DNA from: Sphingomonas prati
GTDB lineage: Bacteria; Pseudomonadota; Alphaproteobacteria; Sphingomonadales; Sphingomonadaceae
DNA: 64,000 bases
Reading direction: 5' to 3'
Assembly: GCF_014643515.1 (NCBI RefSeq)
Contig: NZ_BMJP01000001.1
Span: forward strand, 620,001 to 684,000
The notes under the pieces were generated by a model. It saw only the letters and a list, made by a program, of their open reading frames with translations. It searched no databases and was not told the origin of the DNA. Each line of letters starts with the position of its first letter. Positions within the stretch are counted from its first letter, which is position 1. Below, one piece after another: positions 8,918 through 17,834 of the stretch. The position numbers and the translations under genes are program-made.

Positions 8918-10858
8918 ATGCTTTCCTTCTTCCGCCGCGCGATCAAATCCTGGCTGGCGGTCGCCATCCTCGCGCTCGTCGCGATCGCGGTCGTCGTCTC
9001 GGGCGTCGGCATGGACAGCCTCGGCGGCGGCGCCGGCCCGCAGGGCGAGACGCTCGCATCGATGGACGGCGGGTCGATCGGCACAGTCGAGGCCGACCGC
9101 CGCGTCCGCGAAGCCTATACCCAGGCGGCGCAGCAGCAGCCCGGCCTGACGATGGCCGCATTCGTCGCCGGCGGCGGGGTCGAGGGGACGTTGCAGCGCG
9201 TCATCTCCGCCAAGGCCGTCGAACTGTGGGGCCGCGATCACGGCTTCACCGCGTCGAAGCGGCTGGTCGACGGTGAAATCGCCAGCATCCCGGCGTTCCA
9301 GGGCCCGACCGGCAAGTTCGACGAAGCGACGTTCCGCAGCCTGCTCGCCCGCGAACGCATCTCCGAAACGCAGCTTCGTGCCGACATCGCCGGCGACGCG
9401 ATCCGCCGCCAGATCCTCGGCCCCGTCGCCGGCGGCGCGCGCGCCACCGATGCGCTGGTGACCCCCTATGCCGCCATGCTGCTCGACCGCCGCGACGGCA
9501 CGATCGGCTTCGTGCCCGCCGCCGCCATGCCGCAGGGACCGGCCCCGACGCCGGCGCAGATCGACGCCTTCTACCGCAAGAACATCGCCGCCTTCACGCT
9601 GCCGGAACGCCGCGTCCTGCGCTACGCCGCGATCGACGCCAGCCAGCTGGGCGCCGTCCCCGCCCCGACCGAGGCCGAGATCGCCGCCGCATACAAGGCG
9701 AACGCCGCGCAATATGCCGCCAGCGAAAAGCGCACCTTGTCGCAGGTGCTGTTGCCGACGGAGGCCGCCGCCCGCGCGCTGGTCGCCCGTATCCGCTCGG
9801 GCACGCCGTTCGCCGCCGCGGCGCAGTCCGCCGGGTTCAGCCCGCGCGACACCGCGCTCGGTGCCAAGACGCAGTCCGAACTCGCCGGGCTCGCTTCGCC
9901 CGCCGTCGCCGCGGCCGCCTTCGCCGCCGCGCAGGGTGCGACCACCGACCCAGTCAAGTCACCGCTCGGCTGGCACATCGTCCGTGTTGACGCCATCACC
10001 CGCACGCCGCCGACCCCGCTCGCCGCCGTCCGCGGTGCGCTGGTCGCCGACCTGACCAAGCGTGCGACCGACGCCGCGCTGGCCGATCGCGTCGCCAAGA
10101 TCGGCGATGCGATCGACGACGGCTCCACCTTCGAACAGGCCGCGACCGCCAACAAGCTGCAGGTCGTGACCACCCCGCCGCTGCTCCCCACCGGCGCGGC
10201 CCCGACGAACCCGGCGTTCAAGCCCGACGCCACGCTGCAACCCCTGCTGAAGGCCGCGTTCCAGGCCGCCGAAGACGACGACCCCAGCGTCGAAACGGTC
10301 GGCCCGGGCAGCTACGCGCTACTCGACGTCGTCGATGTCGTCGCCGCCGCACCGATCCCGCTGGCGCAGGTCCGCTCCACCGTCGTCGCCGCCCTGACCG
10401 CCGAGCGCGCCTCGGCCCAGGCGCAGCAGATCGCCACCACGATCGCGGCCAAGGCCAATCGTGGCATGTCGCTCGCCGCCGCCTTCGCGGGCGCAGGCGT
10501 GAAACTGCCAGTGCCGCAGACCGGCGGCGGTCGCCAGATCGATCTCGCCCAGGCGCGTCAGGCAGTCCCGGCCCCGGTCCAGCTGCTCTTCACCATGGCG
10601 CCCGGCAAGGTCCGCACGATCGCCGACCAGAACGGTGCCGGCTGGTACGTCGTCCAGCTGAACAGCGTGAAGAAGGGCGACATCCGCACCCAGCCGCAGC
10701 TCGTCGCCGCCACGCGCGACGAATTCGGCCGCGCGCTCGGCAACGAATATGCCGACCAGCTGATCGCCGGCATCATGCAGGACCTGAAAGTGAAGCGCGA
10801 CGCCGCCGCCATCGCCCGCTTCAAGACCAGCCTGCTGCAAAGCTCCGTCGTCCCGTGA
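8918..10858 (+). CDS. ppiD: PpiD-like periplasmic peptidyl-prolyl isomerase/foldase
   Basis: A 646-residue membrane-anchored foldase of the SurA/PpiD group. The ATG at 8918 gives MLSFFRRAIKSWLAVAILAL, a cationic start followed by a single membrane helix. A SurA-type N-terminal domain (residues about 35-210) follows, then a parvulin-like region with LSQVLLPTEAAARALVARI and PLGWHIVRVDAI (about 280-390), then a helical C-terminal part. An upstream extension to 8702 has no coding character. The stop overlaps the trpE start as TGATG, so the two genes are translationally coupled. The order tpiA / ppiD / trpE is, as I recall, common in sphingomonads. Confidence 0.88.
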   Translation: MLSFFRRAIKSWLAVAILALVAIAVVVSGVGMDSLGGGAGPQGETLASMDGGSIGTVEADRRVREAYTQAAQQQPGLTMAAFVAGGGVEGTLQRVISAKAVELWGRDHGFTASKRLVDGEIASIPAFQGPTGKFDEATFRSLLARERISETQLRADIAGDAIRRQILGPVAGGARATDALVTPYAAMLLDRRDGTIGFVPAAAMPQGPAPTPAQIDAFYRKNIAAFTLPERRVLRYAAIDASQLGAVPAPTEAEIAAAYKANAAQYAASEKRTLSQVLLPTEAAARALVARIRSGTPFAAAAQSAGFSPRDTALGAKTQSELAGLASPAVAAAAFAAAQGATTDPVKSPLGWHIVRVDAITRTPPTPLAAVRGALVADLTKRATDAALADRVAKIGDAIDDGSTFEQAATANKLQVVTTPPLLPTGAAPTNPAFKPDATLQPLLKAAFQAAEDDDPSVETVGPGSYALLDVVDVVAAAPIPLAQVRSTVVAALTAERASAQAQQIATTIAAKANRGMSLAAAFAGAGVKLPVPQTGGGRQIDLAQARQAVPAPVQLLFTMAPGKVRTIADQNGAGWYVVQLNSVKKGDIRTQPQLVAATRDEFGRALGNEYADQLIAGIMQDLKVKRDAAAIARFKTSLLQSSVVP

Positions 10859-12375
10859 TGACGGACGTCAAGGACGCCGATGCGGTCGCCCACGCGGCGC
10901 TGGCCGCCGGTCGCCCCGCGCTCGTCGCGCGCCGCCGGATCGCGGATTGCGACACGCCGGTCGCCGCCGCGCTGAAGCTTATGGAACCGGGCCGCGGCGA
11001 CTTCCTGCTCGAATCGGTCGAGGGCGGATCGCAGCGCGGCCGCTATTCGATGGTCGGCCTCGCCCCCGACCTCGTGTTCCGCGCGCGCGGCGACACGGCG
11101 GAGATCAACCGACGCTGGGCCACTGACCGCGACGCCTTCGTCCCCTCGAAGGACGGCGCGCTGCTCGCCATGCGCAACCTCGTTGCCGAATGCCGGATGG
11201 ACGTGCCGGCCGACATGCCGCCCGCGCTCGCCTGCCTCGTTGGCTATTTCGCCTATGAGACGATCCGGCTGGTCGAACGGCTTCCCCGCCCGGTCGACAC
11301 CGCGATCGACGTGCCCGACATGCTGTTCGTCCGGCCGACCCTGGTGCTCGTGTTCGACCGGCTGACCGACGAACTGCACATCGTCGCCCCGCTCTGGCCC
11401 GACCCGGCACGTGATCCAGCGGACCAGATTGCCGCCGCGGTCGAGCAGATCGACGCCACCTTCGCCCGGCTGGCGGCGCCGACCCCCGCACGGACCGTCA
11501 TCGCCGGCGACGCGGCCGAACCGGTCGTCACCCCGGTCATGCCCGCCGGCCGCTACGGCGAGATGGTCGCGCGTGCGAAGGACTATATCGCGGCGGGCGA
11601 CATCTTCCAGGTCGTGCTGGCGCAGCGCTTCACGATGGACTTTCCGCTCCCGCCGCTCGATCTCTACCGCGCGCTCCGCCGGATCAATCCGTCGCCCTTC
11701 CTCTATTATCTCGACCTGCCGGGCTTCGCGATCATCGGCTCCTCCCCCGAAATCCTGGTCCGCGCGCGCGATGGTGAGGTGACGATCCGCCCGATCGCCG
11801 GCACCCGCCCCCGCGGCAAGACCGCCGCGGAGGACGCCGCCAACCGCGCCGAACTGCTCACCGATCCCAAGGAACGCGCCGAACATCTCATGCTGCTCGA
11901 TCTCGGCCGCAACGATGTCGGCCGCGTGGCGCAGGCGGGCACCGTCACCGTGACGGACAGCTACGGCGTCGAATTCTACAGCCACGTGATGCACATCGTG
12001 TCCAACGTGGTCGGCAAGATCGCCCCCGGCGTCGGCCCGCTCGATGCGCTGTTCGCGGGCTTCCCGGCCGGCACCGTCTCGGGCGCGCCCAAGGTCCGCG
12101 CCTGTCAGGTGATCGCCGAACTCGAAACCGAAAGCCGCGGCCCTTATGGCGGCGGCGTCGGCTATTTCGCGCCCGACGGCGGGATGGACAGCTGCATCGT
12201 GCTGCGTACCGCGGTGCTGAAGGACGGCGTCATGCACGTCCAGGCCGGCGCCGGCATCGTCGCCGACAGCGACCCCGCCGCCGAACAACGCGAATGCGAG
12301 GCCAAGTCCGGCGCCCTCTTCGCCGCCGCCCGCGAAGCCATCCGCCTCGCCAGCACCAGCGACTACGGCCAGTAA
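10858..12375 (+). CDS. trpE: Anthranilate synthase component I
   Basis: Converts chorismate to anthranilate with ammonia from TrpG, the first step of tryptophan synthesis. At 505 residues it has the N-terminal feedback-site motif FLLESVEGG, the chorismate-binding core with SSPEILVRARDG, PIAGTRPRGKT, LLDLGRNDVGRVA and the C-terminal FPAGTVSGAPKVRACQVI. The ATG at 10858 overlaps the ppiD stop by one base. There is no trpG, trpD or trpC after it: the next gene, 165 bp on, is an aldo/keto reductase. The glutamine amidotransferase partner must be encoded elsewhere. The related PabB is less likely because the LLES motif and overall length match TrpE. Confidence 0.94.
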   Translation: MTDVKDADAVAHAALAAGRPALVARRRIADCDTPVAAALKLMEPGRGDFLLESVEGGSQRGRYSMVGLAPDLVFRARGDTAEINRRWATDRDAFVPSKDGALLAMRNLVAECRMDVPADMPPALACLVGYFAYETIRLVERLPRPVDTAIDVPDMLFVRPTLVLVFDRLTDELHIVAPLWPDPARDPADQIAAAVEQIDATFARLAAPTPARTVIAGDAAEPVVTPVMPAGRYGEMVARAKDYIAAGDIFQVVLAQRFTMDFPLPPLDLYRALRRINPSPFLYYLDLPGFAIIGSSPEILVRARDGEVTIRPIAGTRPRGKTAAEDAANRAELLTDPKERAEHLMLLDLGRNDVGRVAQAGTVTVTDSYGVEFYSHVMHIVSNVVGKIAPGVGPLDALFAGFPAGTVSGAPKVRACQVIAELETESRGPYGGGVGYFAPDGGMDSCIVLRTAVLKDGVMHVQAGAGIVADSDPAAEQRECEAKSGALFAAAREAIRLASTSDYGQ

Positions 12376-12382
12376 CAAACTT

Positions 12383-12403
12383 CCCTCCCCCGCCGGGGGA
12401 GGG
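12383..12403. repeat. Perfect 9-bp palindrome after trpE
   Basis: CCCTCCCCC-GCC-GGGGGAGGG starts 8 bp after the trpE stop. It forms a perfect 9-bp stem with a 3-base loop but is followed by GC-rich sequence and not by a T-tract. It may be a Rho-independent-like stop or one of the short GC palindromes scattered in this genome. Confidence 0.5.
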
Positions 12404-12540
12404 CCGGGGTAAGGGCCACCGCGACGGCCGTCGCAAACCACCCTCCCTTCATCCGATAGCGCCCGGACACCCTGATCCGCGCGTCACCTTCCGCTGCGTC
12501 ATGCGTTCCCGTCCTCGATCCCAACATCGAAAGACTTCCC

Positions 12541-13608
12541 ATGCGCATGAACAGCTTAGGCCGCACCGGCCTGTTCGTCTCCGAACTCTGCCTCGGCACG
12601 ATGACGTTCGGCGGCGCGGAAGACAGCATGTGGGGCAAGATCGGCCAGCTGCAGCAGTCCGACGCCGACGGTCTGGTCAAGGCGGCGCTCGACGGCGGCA
12701 TCAACTTCATCGACACCGCCGACGTCTACTCGGTCGGCGTGTCTGAGGAGATCACCGGTCAGGCGATCCGCAATCTCGGCATCGCGCGCGACGAGGTCGT
12801 CGTCGCGACCAAGGCGTTCGGCCCGACGGGCGACGGCCCCAACCAGCGCGGCGCATCGCGCTCCCACCTGATCGCCGCCTGCAAGGCCAGCCTCAAGCGG
12901 CTCCAGCTCGACCATATCGATCTCTACCAGATCCACGGCTTCGACGACGCGACCCCGATGGAGGAGCAGCTCGAAGCGCTCGATATCCTCGTCCAGCACG
13001 GCCATGTCCGCTACATCGGCGTGTCGAACTGGGCCGCGTGGCAGATCACCAAGGCGCTCGGCATCTCCGCCCGCGAACGGCTGGCCAGCATCAAGACGCT
13101 CCAGGCCTACTACACCATCGCCAGCCGCGATCTGGAGCGCGAACTGGTGCCGATGATGCGGTCCGAAGGCGTCGGCCTGATGGTCTGGAGCCCGCTTGCC
13201 GGCGGGCTGCTGTCGGGCAAATATGATCGCGACAATCCCGGCACCGGCGACGGCCGCCGCGCCGCGTTCGACTTCCCGCCCGTGAACAAGGACCGCGCCT
13301 ACACCGTCATCGACGCGATGCGCCCGATCGCGGAGGCAAAAGGCGTCTCGGTCGCGCAGATCGCGCTGGCCTGGCTGCTCCACCAGCCGGTCGTGACCAG
13401 CGTCATCGTCGGTGCCAAGCGCGTCGAGCAACTGTCCGAGAACATCGCCGCCGCCGACGTCGTGCTCAGTGCCGAGGAGTTGAAGACACTCGACGCGGTC
13501 AGCGCGCTGCCGCCCGAATATCCCGGCTGGATGTTCGAGCGGCAGGGCGAGTATCGCCGCGGCCAGCTGCACCAGCCGCCGCGCGGCAGCTTATCGAGCG
13601 AGAGATAG
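12541..13608 (+). CDS. Aldo/keto reductase
   Basis: NADPH-dependent oxidoreductase of the aldo/keto reductase superfamily (355 residues). The catalytic tetrad is visible: Asp and Tyr in FIDTADVYSVG (about residues 58-63), Lys in VVVATKAFGPTG (about residue 89) and His in YQIHGFDDATP (about residue 130). The coenzyme-phosphate site is in SVIVGAKRVEQLSENI near the C terminus. The overall pattern (CLGTMTFGGAEDSMW) resembles the YajO/YakC-like group. The ATG at 12541 is used; a second ATG two codons on is equally possible. The substrate is unknown, and no neighbouring gene suggests a pathway. Confidence 0.9.
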   Translation: MRMNSLGRTGLFVSELCLGTMTFGGAEDSMWGKIGQLQQSDADGLVKAALDGGINFIDTADVYSVGVSEEITGQAIRNLGIARDEVVVATKAFGPTGDGPNQRGASRSHLIAACKASLKRLQLDHIDLYQIHGFDDATPMEEQLEALDILVQHGHVRYIGVSNWAAWQITKALGISARERLASIKTLQAYYTIASRDLERELVPMMRSEGVGLMVWSPLAGGLLSGKYDRDNPGTGDGRRAAFDFPPVNKDRAYTVIDAMRPIAEAKGVSVAQIALAWLLHQPVVTSVIVGAKRVEQLSENIAAADVVLSAEELKTLDAVSALPPEYPGWMFERQGEYRRGQLHQPPRGSLSSER

Positions 13609-13612
13609 CGCT

Positions 13613-13627
13613 TGATATAACATATCA
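13613..13627 (+). promoter_or_regulatory. Palindromic operator candidate before the MerC-type gene
   Basis: TGATATAACATATCA has perfect 6-bp arms (TGATAT / ATATCA) around AAC and lies 18 bp before the ATG at 13646. Its AT-rich core with ATAACATAT resembles Fur-superfamily (Zur) operators, which in proteobacteria contain ATGTTATA/TATAACAT arms. TATAAC inside it could also be the -10 element, so a bound protein would block transcription. This is a resemblance read by eye, not a matrix score. Confidence 0.45.
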
Positions 13628-13645
13628 TGGCGCTATATCTCCCGA

Positions 13646-14083
13646 ATGAGCGAGAGCTGCCATACCCATTGCCACGGGGATCATCCCGCGGCGCCGGCGA
13701 CCGTCGTCACCCCCCCGCTCGGGGGTCTCGACACGGTCGCGGCGATGCTGTCGAGCCTCTGCCTGCTTCACTGCATCGCGATCCCGGTGGCGATCGCGCT
13801 CCTCCCCGCCTTCGCGCTCGCCATCCCCGACCTGCCCTGGCTCCACGCCGCGTTGCTCGTCGTCGCGGTTCCGGCCAGCGGCCTCGCCCTCTGGCGCGGG
13901 TGGCGCGTCCATCATGACCGCGTCCCCGCGACGGTCGGCGCGCTCGGCCTCGCCATCATGGCCACCGCATTGCTCGCCGTCCCGCACAGCCTGACCGAGG
14001 TTTCTCTGACCGTCGGCGGCGGCCTCCTCGTCGCGACCGGCCATCTCCTGAACCTTCGCGCCGGTTCGCGCCGCCGACGCTGA
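13646..14083 (+). CDS. MerC-domain membrane protein
   Basis: A small integral membrane protein of the MerC family (145 residues). The N terminus is metal-binding in character (SESCHTHCHGDHP), and the first helix carries a cysteine pair in MLSSLCLLHCIAIPVAIALLP, matching the Cys pair of mercury-transport MerC. Three further hydrophobic segments fit a four-helix protein. There is no merR, merA or merP nearby, so mercury resistance is unlikely. Many chromosomal MerC-domain proteins sit in zinc/Zur contexts, and a Zur-like palindrome precedes this gene, which suggests a role in metal homeostasis. The start codon has no strong Shine-Dalgarno. Confidence 0.8.
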   Translation: MSESCHTHCHGDHPAAPATVVTPPLGGLDTVAAMLSSLCLLHCIAIPVAIALLPAFALAIPDLPWLHAALLVVAVPASGLALWRGWRVHHDRVPATVGALGLAIMATALLAVPHSLTEVSLTVGGGLLVATGHLLNLRAGSRRRR

Positions 14084-14164
14084 GCGCCCCATATTCCGGT
14101 ATCGAAGCGGTTCCCTCGCAGGCCGATCCGCCCTAGCCTTCGTGCAACTCGCGAAAGGCCATCC

Positions 14165-17100
14165 ATGAAGCGCACCCTGCCGTTCCTCCTCCTCGCCTCC
14201 ACCAGCGCCTGGGCGCAGCCGGCGCCGGCGCCCGTCACCGAGACGGACAAGAAGCCGAAGTGGGACGTCGCGGCGCCGCATGGCCCCTACAAGGATGTGC
14301 CCATCGACACTCGCTCCGGGACCTGGCTGTCGGTCGACGTCTCCCCAGATGGGCGCGAGGTCGCGTTCGATCTGCTCGGTGACCTCTACGTCATGCCGAT
14401 CGGCGGCGGCGAGGCACGTGCGCTGACGACCGGCGCCGCGTGGGACATGCAGCCGCGCTACTCCCCCAACGGCCGCTGGATCGCGTTCACTTCGGATCGC
14501 GGCGGCGGCGACAATATCTGGATCGTCGACCGCGCCGGCGGCAAGACGACGCAGGTCACGAAGGAGGACTTCCGCCTGCTCAACCAGGCCGACTGGACAC
14601 CCGACAGCGACTATATCGTCGCGCGCAAGCATTTCACCGGCACCCGTTCGCTGGGTGCCGGCGAGATGTGGCTCTACCACCGCGCCGGCGGCGGGGGGGT
14701 GCAGATGACCAAGAAGCGCACCGACCAGAAGGATACCAACGAACCGGCCTTCTCGCCCGACGGCCGCTACCTCTATTTCTCCGACGACGTCACGCCGGGT
14801 GAGGTGTTCGAATATTCGAAGGACGTGAACGGCGAGATCTACGCCATCCAGCGGCTCGACCGCACGACCGGCAAGATCGAGAAATATGTCTCCGGCCCCG
14901 GCGGATCGATCCGCCCCACCCCCTCGCCGGACGGCAAGAGCCTCGCCTTCATCCGCAGGGACCGTTACAAGTCCACGCTCTATGTGCTTGATATCGCAAG
15001 CGGCCGCGAAACACCGCTGACCGATATCCTCGATCGCGACATGCAGGAGACCTGGGCGATCCAGGGCGTCTATCCCGGCATGGACTGGACGCCCGACAAC
15101 CGTTCGATCGTGTTCTGGGCCGGCGGCGGGATCAAGCGGATCGACGTCGCCAGCAAGACCGTGTCCGACATTCCGTTCCACGTCGCCGGCACGCGCCGCA
15201 TCACGCAGGCTGTCCGCCACGCGGTCGACGTCGCGCCGACGCAGTTCGACGTGAAGATGATCCGCTCGGCCCACGTCTCGCCGGATGGCCGCCGCGTCGT
15301 GTTCGACGCGCTCGGCCATCTCTGGATCCGCGACGTGTCCGGCGGCACACCCCGCCGCCTGACGACGCAGACCGACGCGTTCGAACTGAACCCCAGCTGG
15401 TCACGCGACGGCCGCCAGATCGTATTCGCCACCTGGTCGGACGAGAAACAGGGCGCGATCCAGACCGTGTCCGCTACCGGCGGCACCGCCCGGACGATCA
15501 CGACGCAGCCGGGAAACTATATCGAACCGGTCTTCTCCCCCGACGGCAAGACCGTCGCCTATTCAAAGGTTTCGGACGGTTACCTGACGTCCCCCGTCAA
15601 CGGACGCGAGACCGGTATCTACGTCGTGCCGACTGCGGGTGGCACTGCTCGGCTGCTCAGCGACAGCGGCAGCGCGCCGCAGTTCGGTGCAAGCTCTGAC
15701 CGGCTGTTCTTCACCGCGCGTGAGAACAAGAAGATGCTGCTCAAGTCGATCGCGCTGAACGGCACGGAGGAACGCGCCCACGCCTCGTCCGAATTCGCGC
15801 GCAACTACGCCGTGTCGCCCGACGAGAAGTGGCTCGCCTGGACCGAGCGGTTCCAGGCGCGCGTCGTGCCGTTCGCGCGTACCGGCACCGCGGTCGAACT
15901 GTCCGCGGACCAGAAGGCGCTGCCGATGTTCCAGGTCACGCGCGACGCGGGCGACTGGATCCACTGGTCGGGCGACTCCGCCAAGCTCTGGTGGACGCTC
16001 GGGTCGCAGCTCTACGGCCGCGAAACGCGCAACGACTTCGCGTTCGTCGATGGCGCGCCCGCCGCCCTGCCGCCGGTCGCGACCAGCGGCATCGAACTCG
16101 GCTTCCGTCGCCCCTACGACGCACCCACCGGCCGCGTCGCGTTCACCAACGCCCGCCTGCTGACGATGCGCGGCGGGACGGAGGTGATCGAGCGCGGCAC
16201 GATCCTGCTCAACGGCAATCGGATTGAGGCGGTCGGCGCCAACGTCACGGTACCCGCCGACACCAAAACCATCGACGCCACCGGCAAGACGATCATGCCC
16301 GGGCTGATCGACGCCCACTGGCACGGCAGCATGGGGTCGGACGACATCGTGCCGCAGCAGAGCTGGGTCAACTATGCCGGCCTCGCGTTCGGCGTCACCA
16401 CGATCCACGATCCGTCCAACACGACGAGCGAGATCTTCGCCGCGTCCGAACTGGCCAAGGACGGCCAGATCGTCGCCCCGCGCATCTTCTCCACCGGCAC
16501 CGTCCTGTACGGCGCGACCACGCCCTTCACCGCGAAGATCGACAGCATCGACGACGCCCGCGGCCACCTCCGCCGGTTGCAAGCGTCCGGCGCGTGGTCG
16601 GTCAAGAGCTACAACCAGCCGCGGCGGGAACAGCGTCAGCAGATCGTGCAGGCCGCGCGCGAACTCGACATGGACGTCGTGCCGGAGGGCGGGTCGCTGT
16701 TCGAGATGAACATGACCATGATCGCCGACGGTCACACCACGATCGAACACTCGCTGCCCGTCGCGCACATCTACGACGATGTGAAACAGTTCTGGCGCGG
16801 GTCGGGCACCGCCTACAACCCCACGCTGATCGTCGCCTATGGCGGCCCGTTCGGCGAGAATTACTGGTACCAGCATACGCAGGTCTGGAAGGATCCGATC
16901 CTGACCAAATGGGTCCCGCGCCGCATCCTCGATAGCCGCGCGCGCCGCCCGGTCATGGTGCCGGACGAAGAGAACAACGTCCTGCAAATCGCTCGGACTG
17001 CACGCGAGATCTCCGAACTCGGCATCCCCGTCACGATCGGCGCACACGGCCAGCGTGAGGGGCTGGGCGCGCACTGGGACATGTGGAGCTTCGCACTCGG

Positions 17101-17413
17101 CGGCATGACGCCGATCCAGGCGATCGCCACCGCCACCTGGAACCCGGCGCGCGCCTACGGCATGGACCGCGACCTCGGCACGCTGGAGGCGGGCAAGCTG
17201 GCCGATCTCGTCGTGCTCGATCGCAACCCGCTCGACAATATCCGCGACACGACCAGCATCCGCTACACGGTCGCCAACGGCCGGATCTACGACGGCGACA
17301 TGAACGAGGTCGGCACGCGCAGCCGCCCGCGCAAACCCTTCTGGTTCGAACAGCCGGGCAATGGCGGCTGGACCCCGCGTACCACCGCGGCCGCGGTCGG
17401 CCATGTCGACTGA
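14165..17413 (+). CDS. Secreted beta-propeller/amidohydrolase fusion protein
   Basis: A 1082-residue exported hydrolase. The signal peptide is MKRTLPFLLLASTSAWAQ. Residues about 50-640 contain repeated TolB/PD40 beta-propeller blades (VSPDGREVAFD, YSPNGRWIAFTSD, FSPDGRYLYFSDD, VSPDGRRVVFDALG, FSPDGKTVAYSK). Residues about 660-1060 form a metal-dependent amidohydrolase with the metal-binding pair in PGLIDAHWHGS (about residue 718), later histidines in TTIEHSLPVAH and IGAHGQREGLGAHWDM, and the closing LGTLEAGKLADLVVLDRNPLDN. The family is known from annotation as amidohydrolases with Tricorn-like propellers; the substrate may be a peptide-like or cyclic amide but is not established. It is converging with a small lipoprotein gene. 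Confidence 0.9.
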   Translation: MKRTLPFLLLASTSAWAQPAPAPVTETDKKPKWDVAAPHGPYKDVPIDTRSGTWLSVDVSPDGREVAFDLLGDLYVMPIGGGEARALTTGAAWDMQPRYSPNGRWIAFTSDRGGGDNIWIVDRAGGKTTQVTKEDFRLLNQADWTPDSDYIVARKHFTGTRSLGAGEMWLYHRAGGGGVQMTKKRTDQKDTNEPAFSPDGRYLYFSDDVTPGEVFEYSKDVNGEIYAIQRLDRTTGKIEKYVSGPGGSIRPTPSPDGKSLAFIRRDRYKSTLYVLDIASGRETPLTDILDRDMQETWAIQGVYPGMDWTPDNRSIVFWAGGGIKRIDVASKTVSDIPFHVAGTRRITQAVRHAVDVAPTQFDVKMIRSAHVSPDGRRVVFDALGHLWIRDVSGGTPRRLTTQTDAFELNPSWSRDGRQIVFATWSDEKQGAIQTVSATGGTARTITTQPGNYIEPVFSPDGKTVAYSKVSDGYLTSPVNGRETGIYVVPTAGGTARLLSDSGSAPQFGASSDRLFFTARENKKMLLKSIALNGTEERAHASSEFARNYAVSPDEKWLAWTERFQARVVPFARTGTAVELSADQKALPMFQVTRDAGDWIHWSGDSAKLWWTLGSQLYGRETRNDFAFVDGAPAALPPVATSGIELGFRRPYDAPTGRVAFTNARLLTMRGGTEVIERGTILLNGNRIEAVGANVTVPADTKTIDATGKTIMPGLIDAHWHGSMGSDDIVPQQSWVNYAGLAFGVTTIHDPSNTTSEIFAASELAKDGQIVAPRIFSTGTVLYGATTPFTAKIDSIDDARGHLRRLQASGAWSVKSYNQPRREQRQQIVQAARELDMDVVPEGGSLFEMNMTMIADGHTTIEHSLPVAHIYDDVKQFWRGSGTAYNPTLIVAYGGPFGENYWYQHTQVWKDPILTKWVPRRILDSRARRPVMVPDEENNVLQIARTAREISELGIPVTIGAHGQREGLGAHWDMWSFALGGMTPIQAIATATWNPARAYGMDRDLGTLEAGKLADLVVLDRNPLDNIRDTTSIRYTVANGRIYDGDMNEVGTRSRPRKPFWFEQPGNGGWTPRTTAAAVGHVD

Positions 17414-17419
17414 CCGTCC

Positions 17420-17443
17420 GGGCGGGTCCTGATCGGCCCGCCC
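17420..17443. terminator. Hairpin between convergent genes
   Basis: GGGCGGG and CCCGCCC pair around a 10-base loop in the 30-bp gap between the amidohydrolase stop (17413) and the lipoprotein stop (17444). It has no T-tract on either side, so it is a possible bidirectional terminator. Confidence 0.45.
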
Positions 17444-17716
17444 TCAGTCGTCGCGGCGGCGGCGTGCCTCGCGCTCGGCTTCCTTGTTCCGCTTGCGCAG
17501 TTCGCGGCCCTCCTGCGCTTCCTTCTTGCGCATCTTGCGGCCGTAATTCCGGTCGGACTCGTCCTGGCTGGTCGTCGCCCAGTCCGCCGCCTGTCCGGCC
17601 ACCTGGAACGGTGCCTTCACGATCGCCGCGGCCGTGCTGATGCACCCCGACAGAACGAGGCCCGCCGCCAGTGATGGCACCGCGAGGCCGATCCGATACC
17701 TGCGTCCGTCCGTCAT
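17444..17716 (-). CDS. Small lipoprotein, function unknown
   Basis: A 90-residue lipoprotein. The N-terminal hydrophobic segment ends in a lipobox, VLSGC (Cys about residue 24). The mature part has a short apolar stretch (STAAAIVKAPFQVAGQAADW) and then a highly charged tail rich in Arg, Lys and Glu (for example RNKEAEREARRRRDD), likely a helix or coiled coil. I recognise no named family; the pattern looks like a conserved sphingomonad envelope protein. It lies divergent from the L,D-transpeptidase-like gene and convergent with the amidohydrolase gene. Confidence 0.8.
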   Translation of the reverse strand: MTDGRRYRIGLAVPSLAAGLVLSGCISTAAAIVKAPFQVAGQAADWATTSQDESDRNYGRKMRKKEAQEGRELRKRNKEAEREARRRRDD

Positions 17717-17834
17717 GCCGTACCTCCGCCCCGCCCGTTTCCACCCAGTCGTAGCGACCGCCCGCCCTGCCCGCCAGACGAATGATCGGCCGGCCGTGTG
17801 GAAAACAATGGCCTACGGCCTTATCTTTGACTCA

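Noticed and set aside
12376-12540. Possible leader peptide or riboswitch before the aldo/keto reductase
   Set aside because: Only a simple GC palindrome is visible; no conserved riboswitch core was recognised.
13646-14083. MerC gene as part of a mercury resistance operon or transposon
   Set aside because: No merR, merT, merP, merA, transposase or terminal repeats are present on either side.
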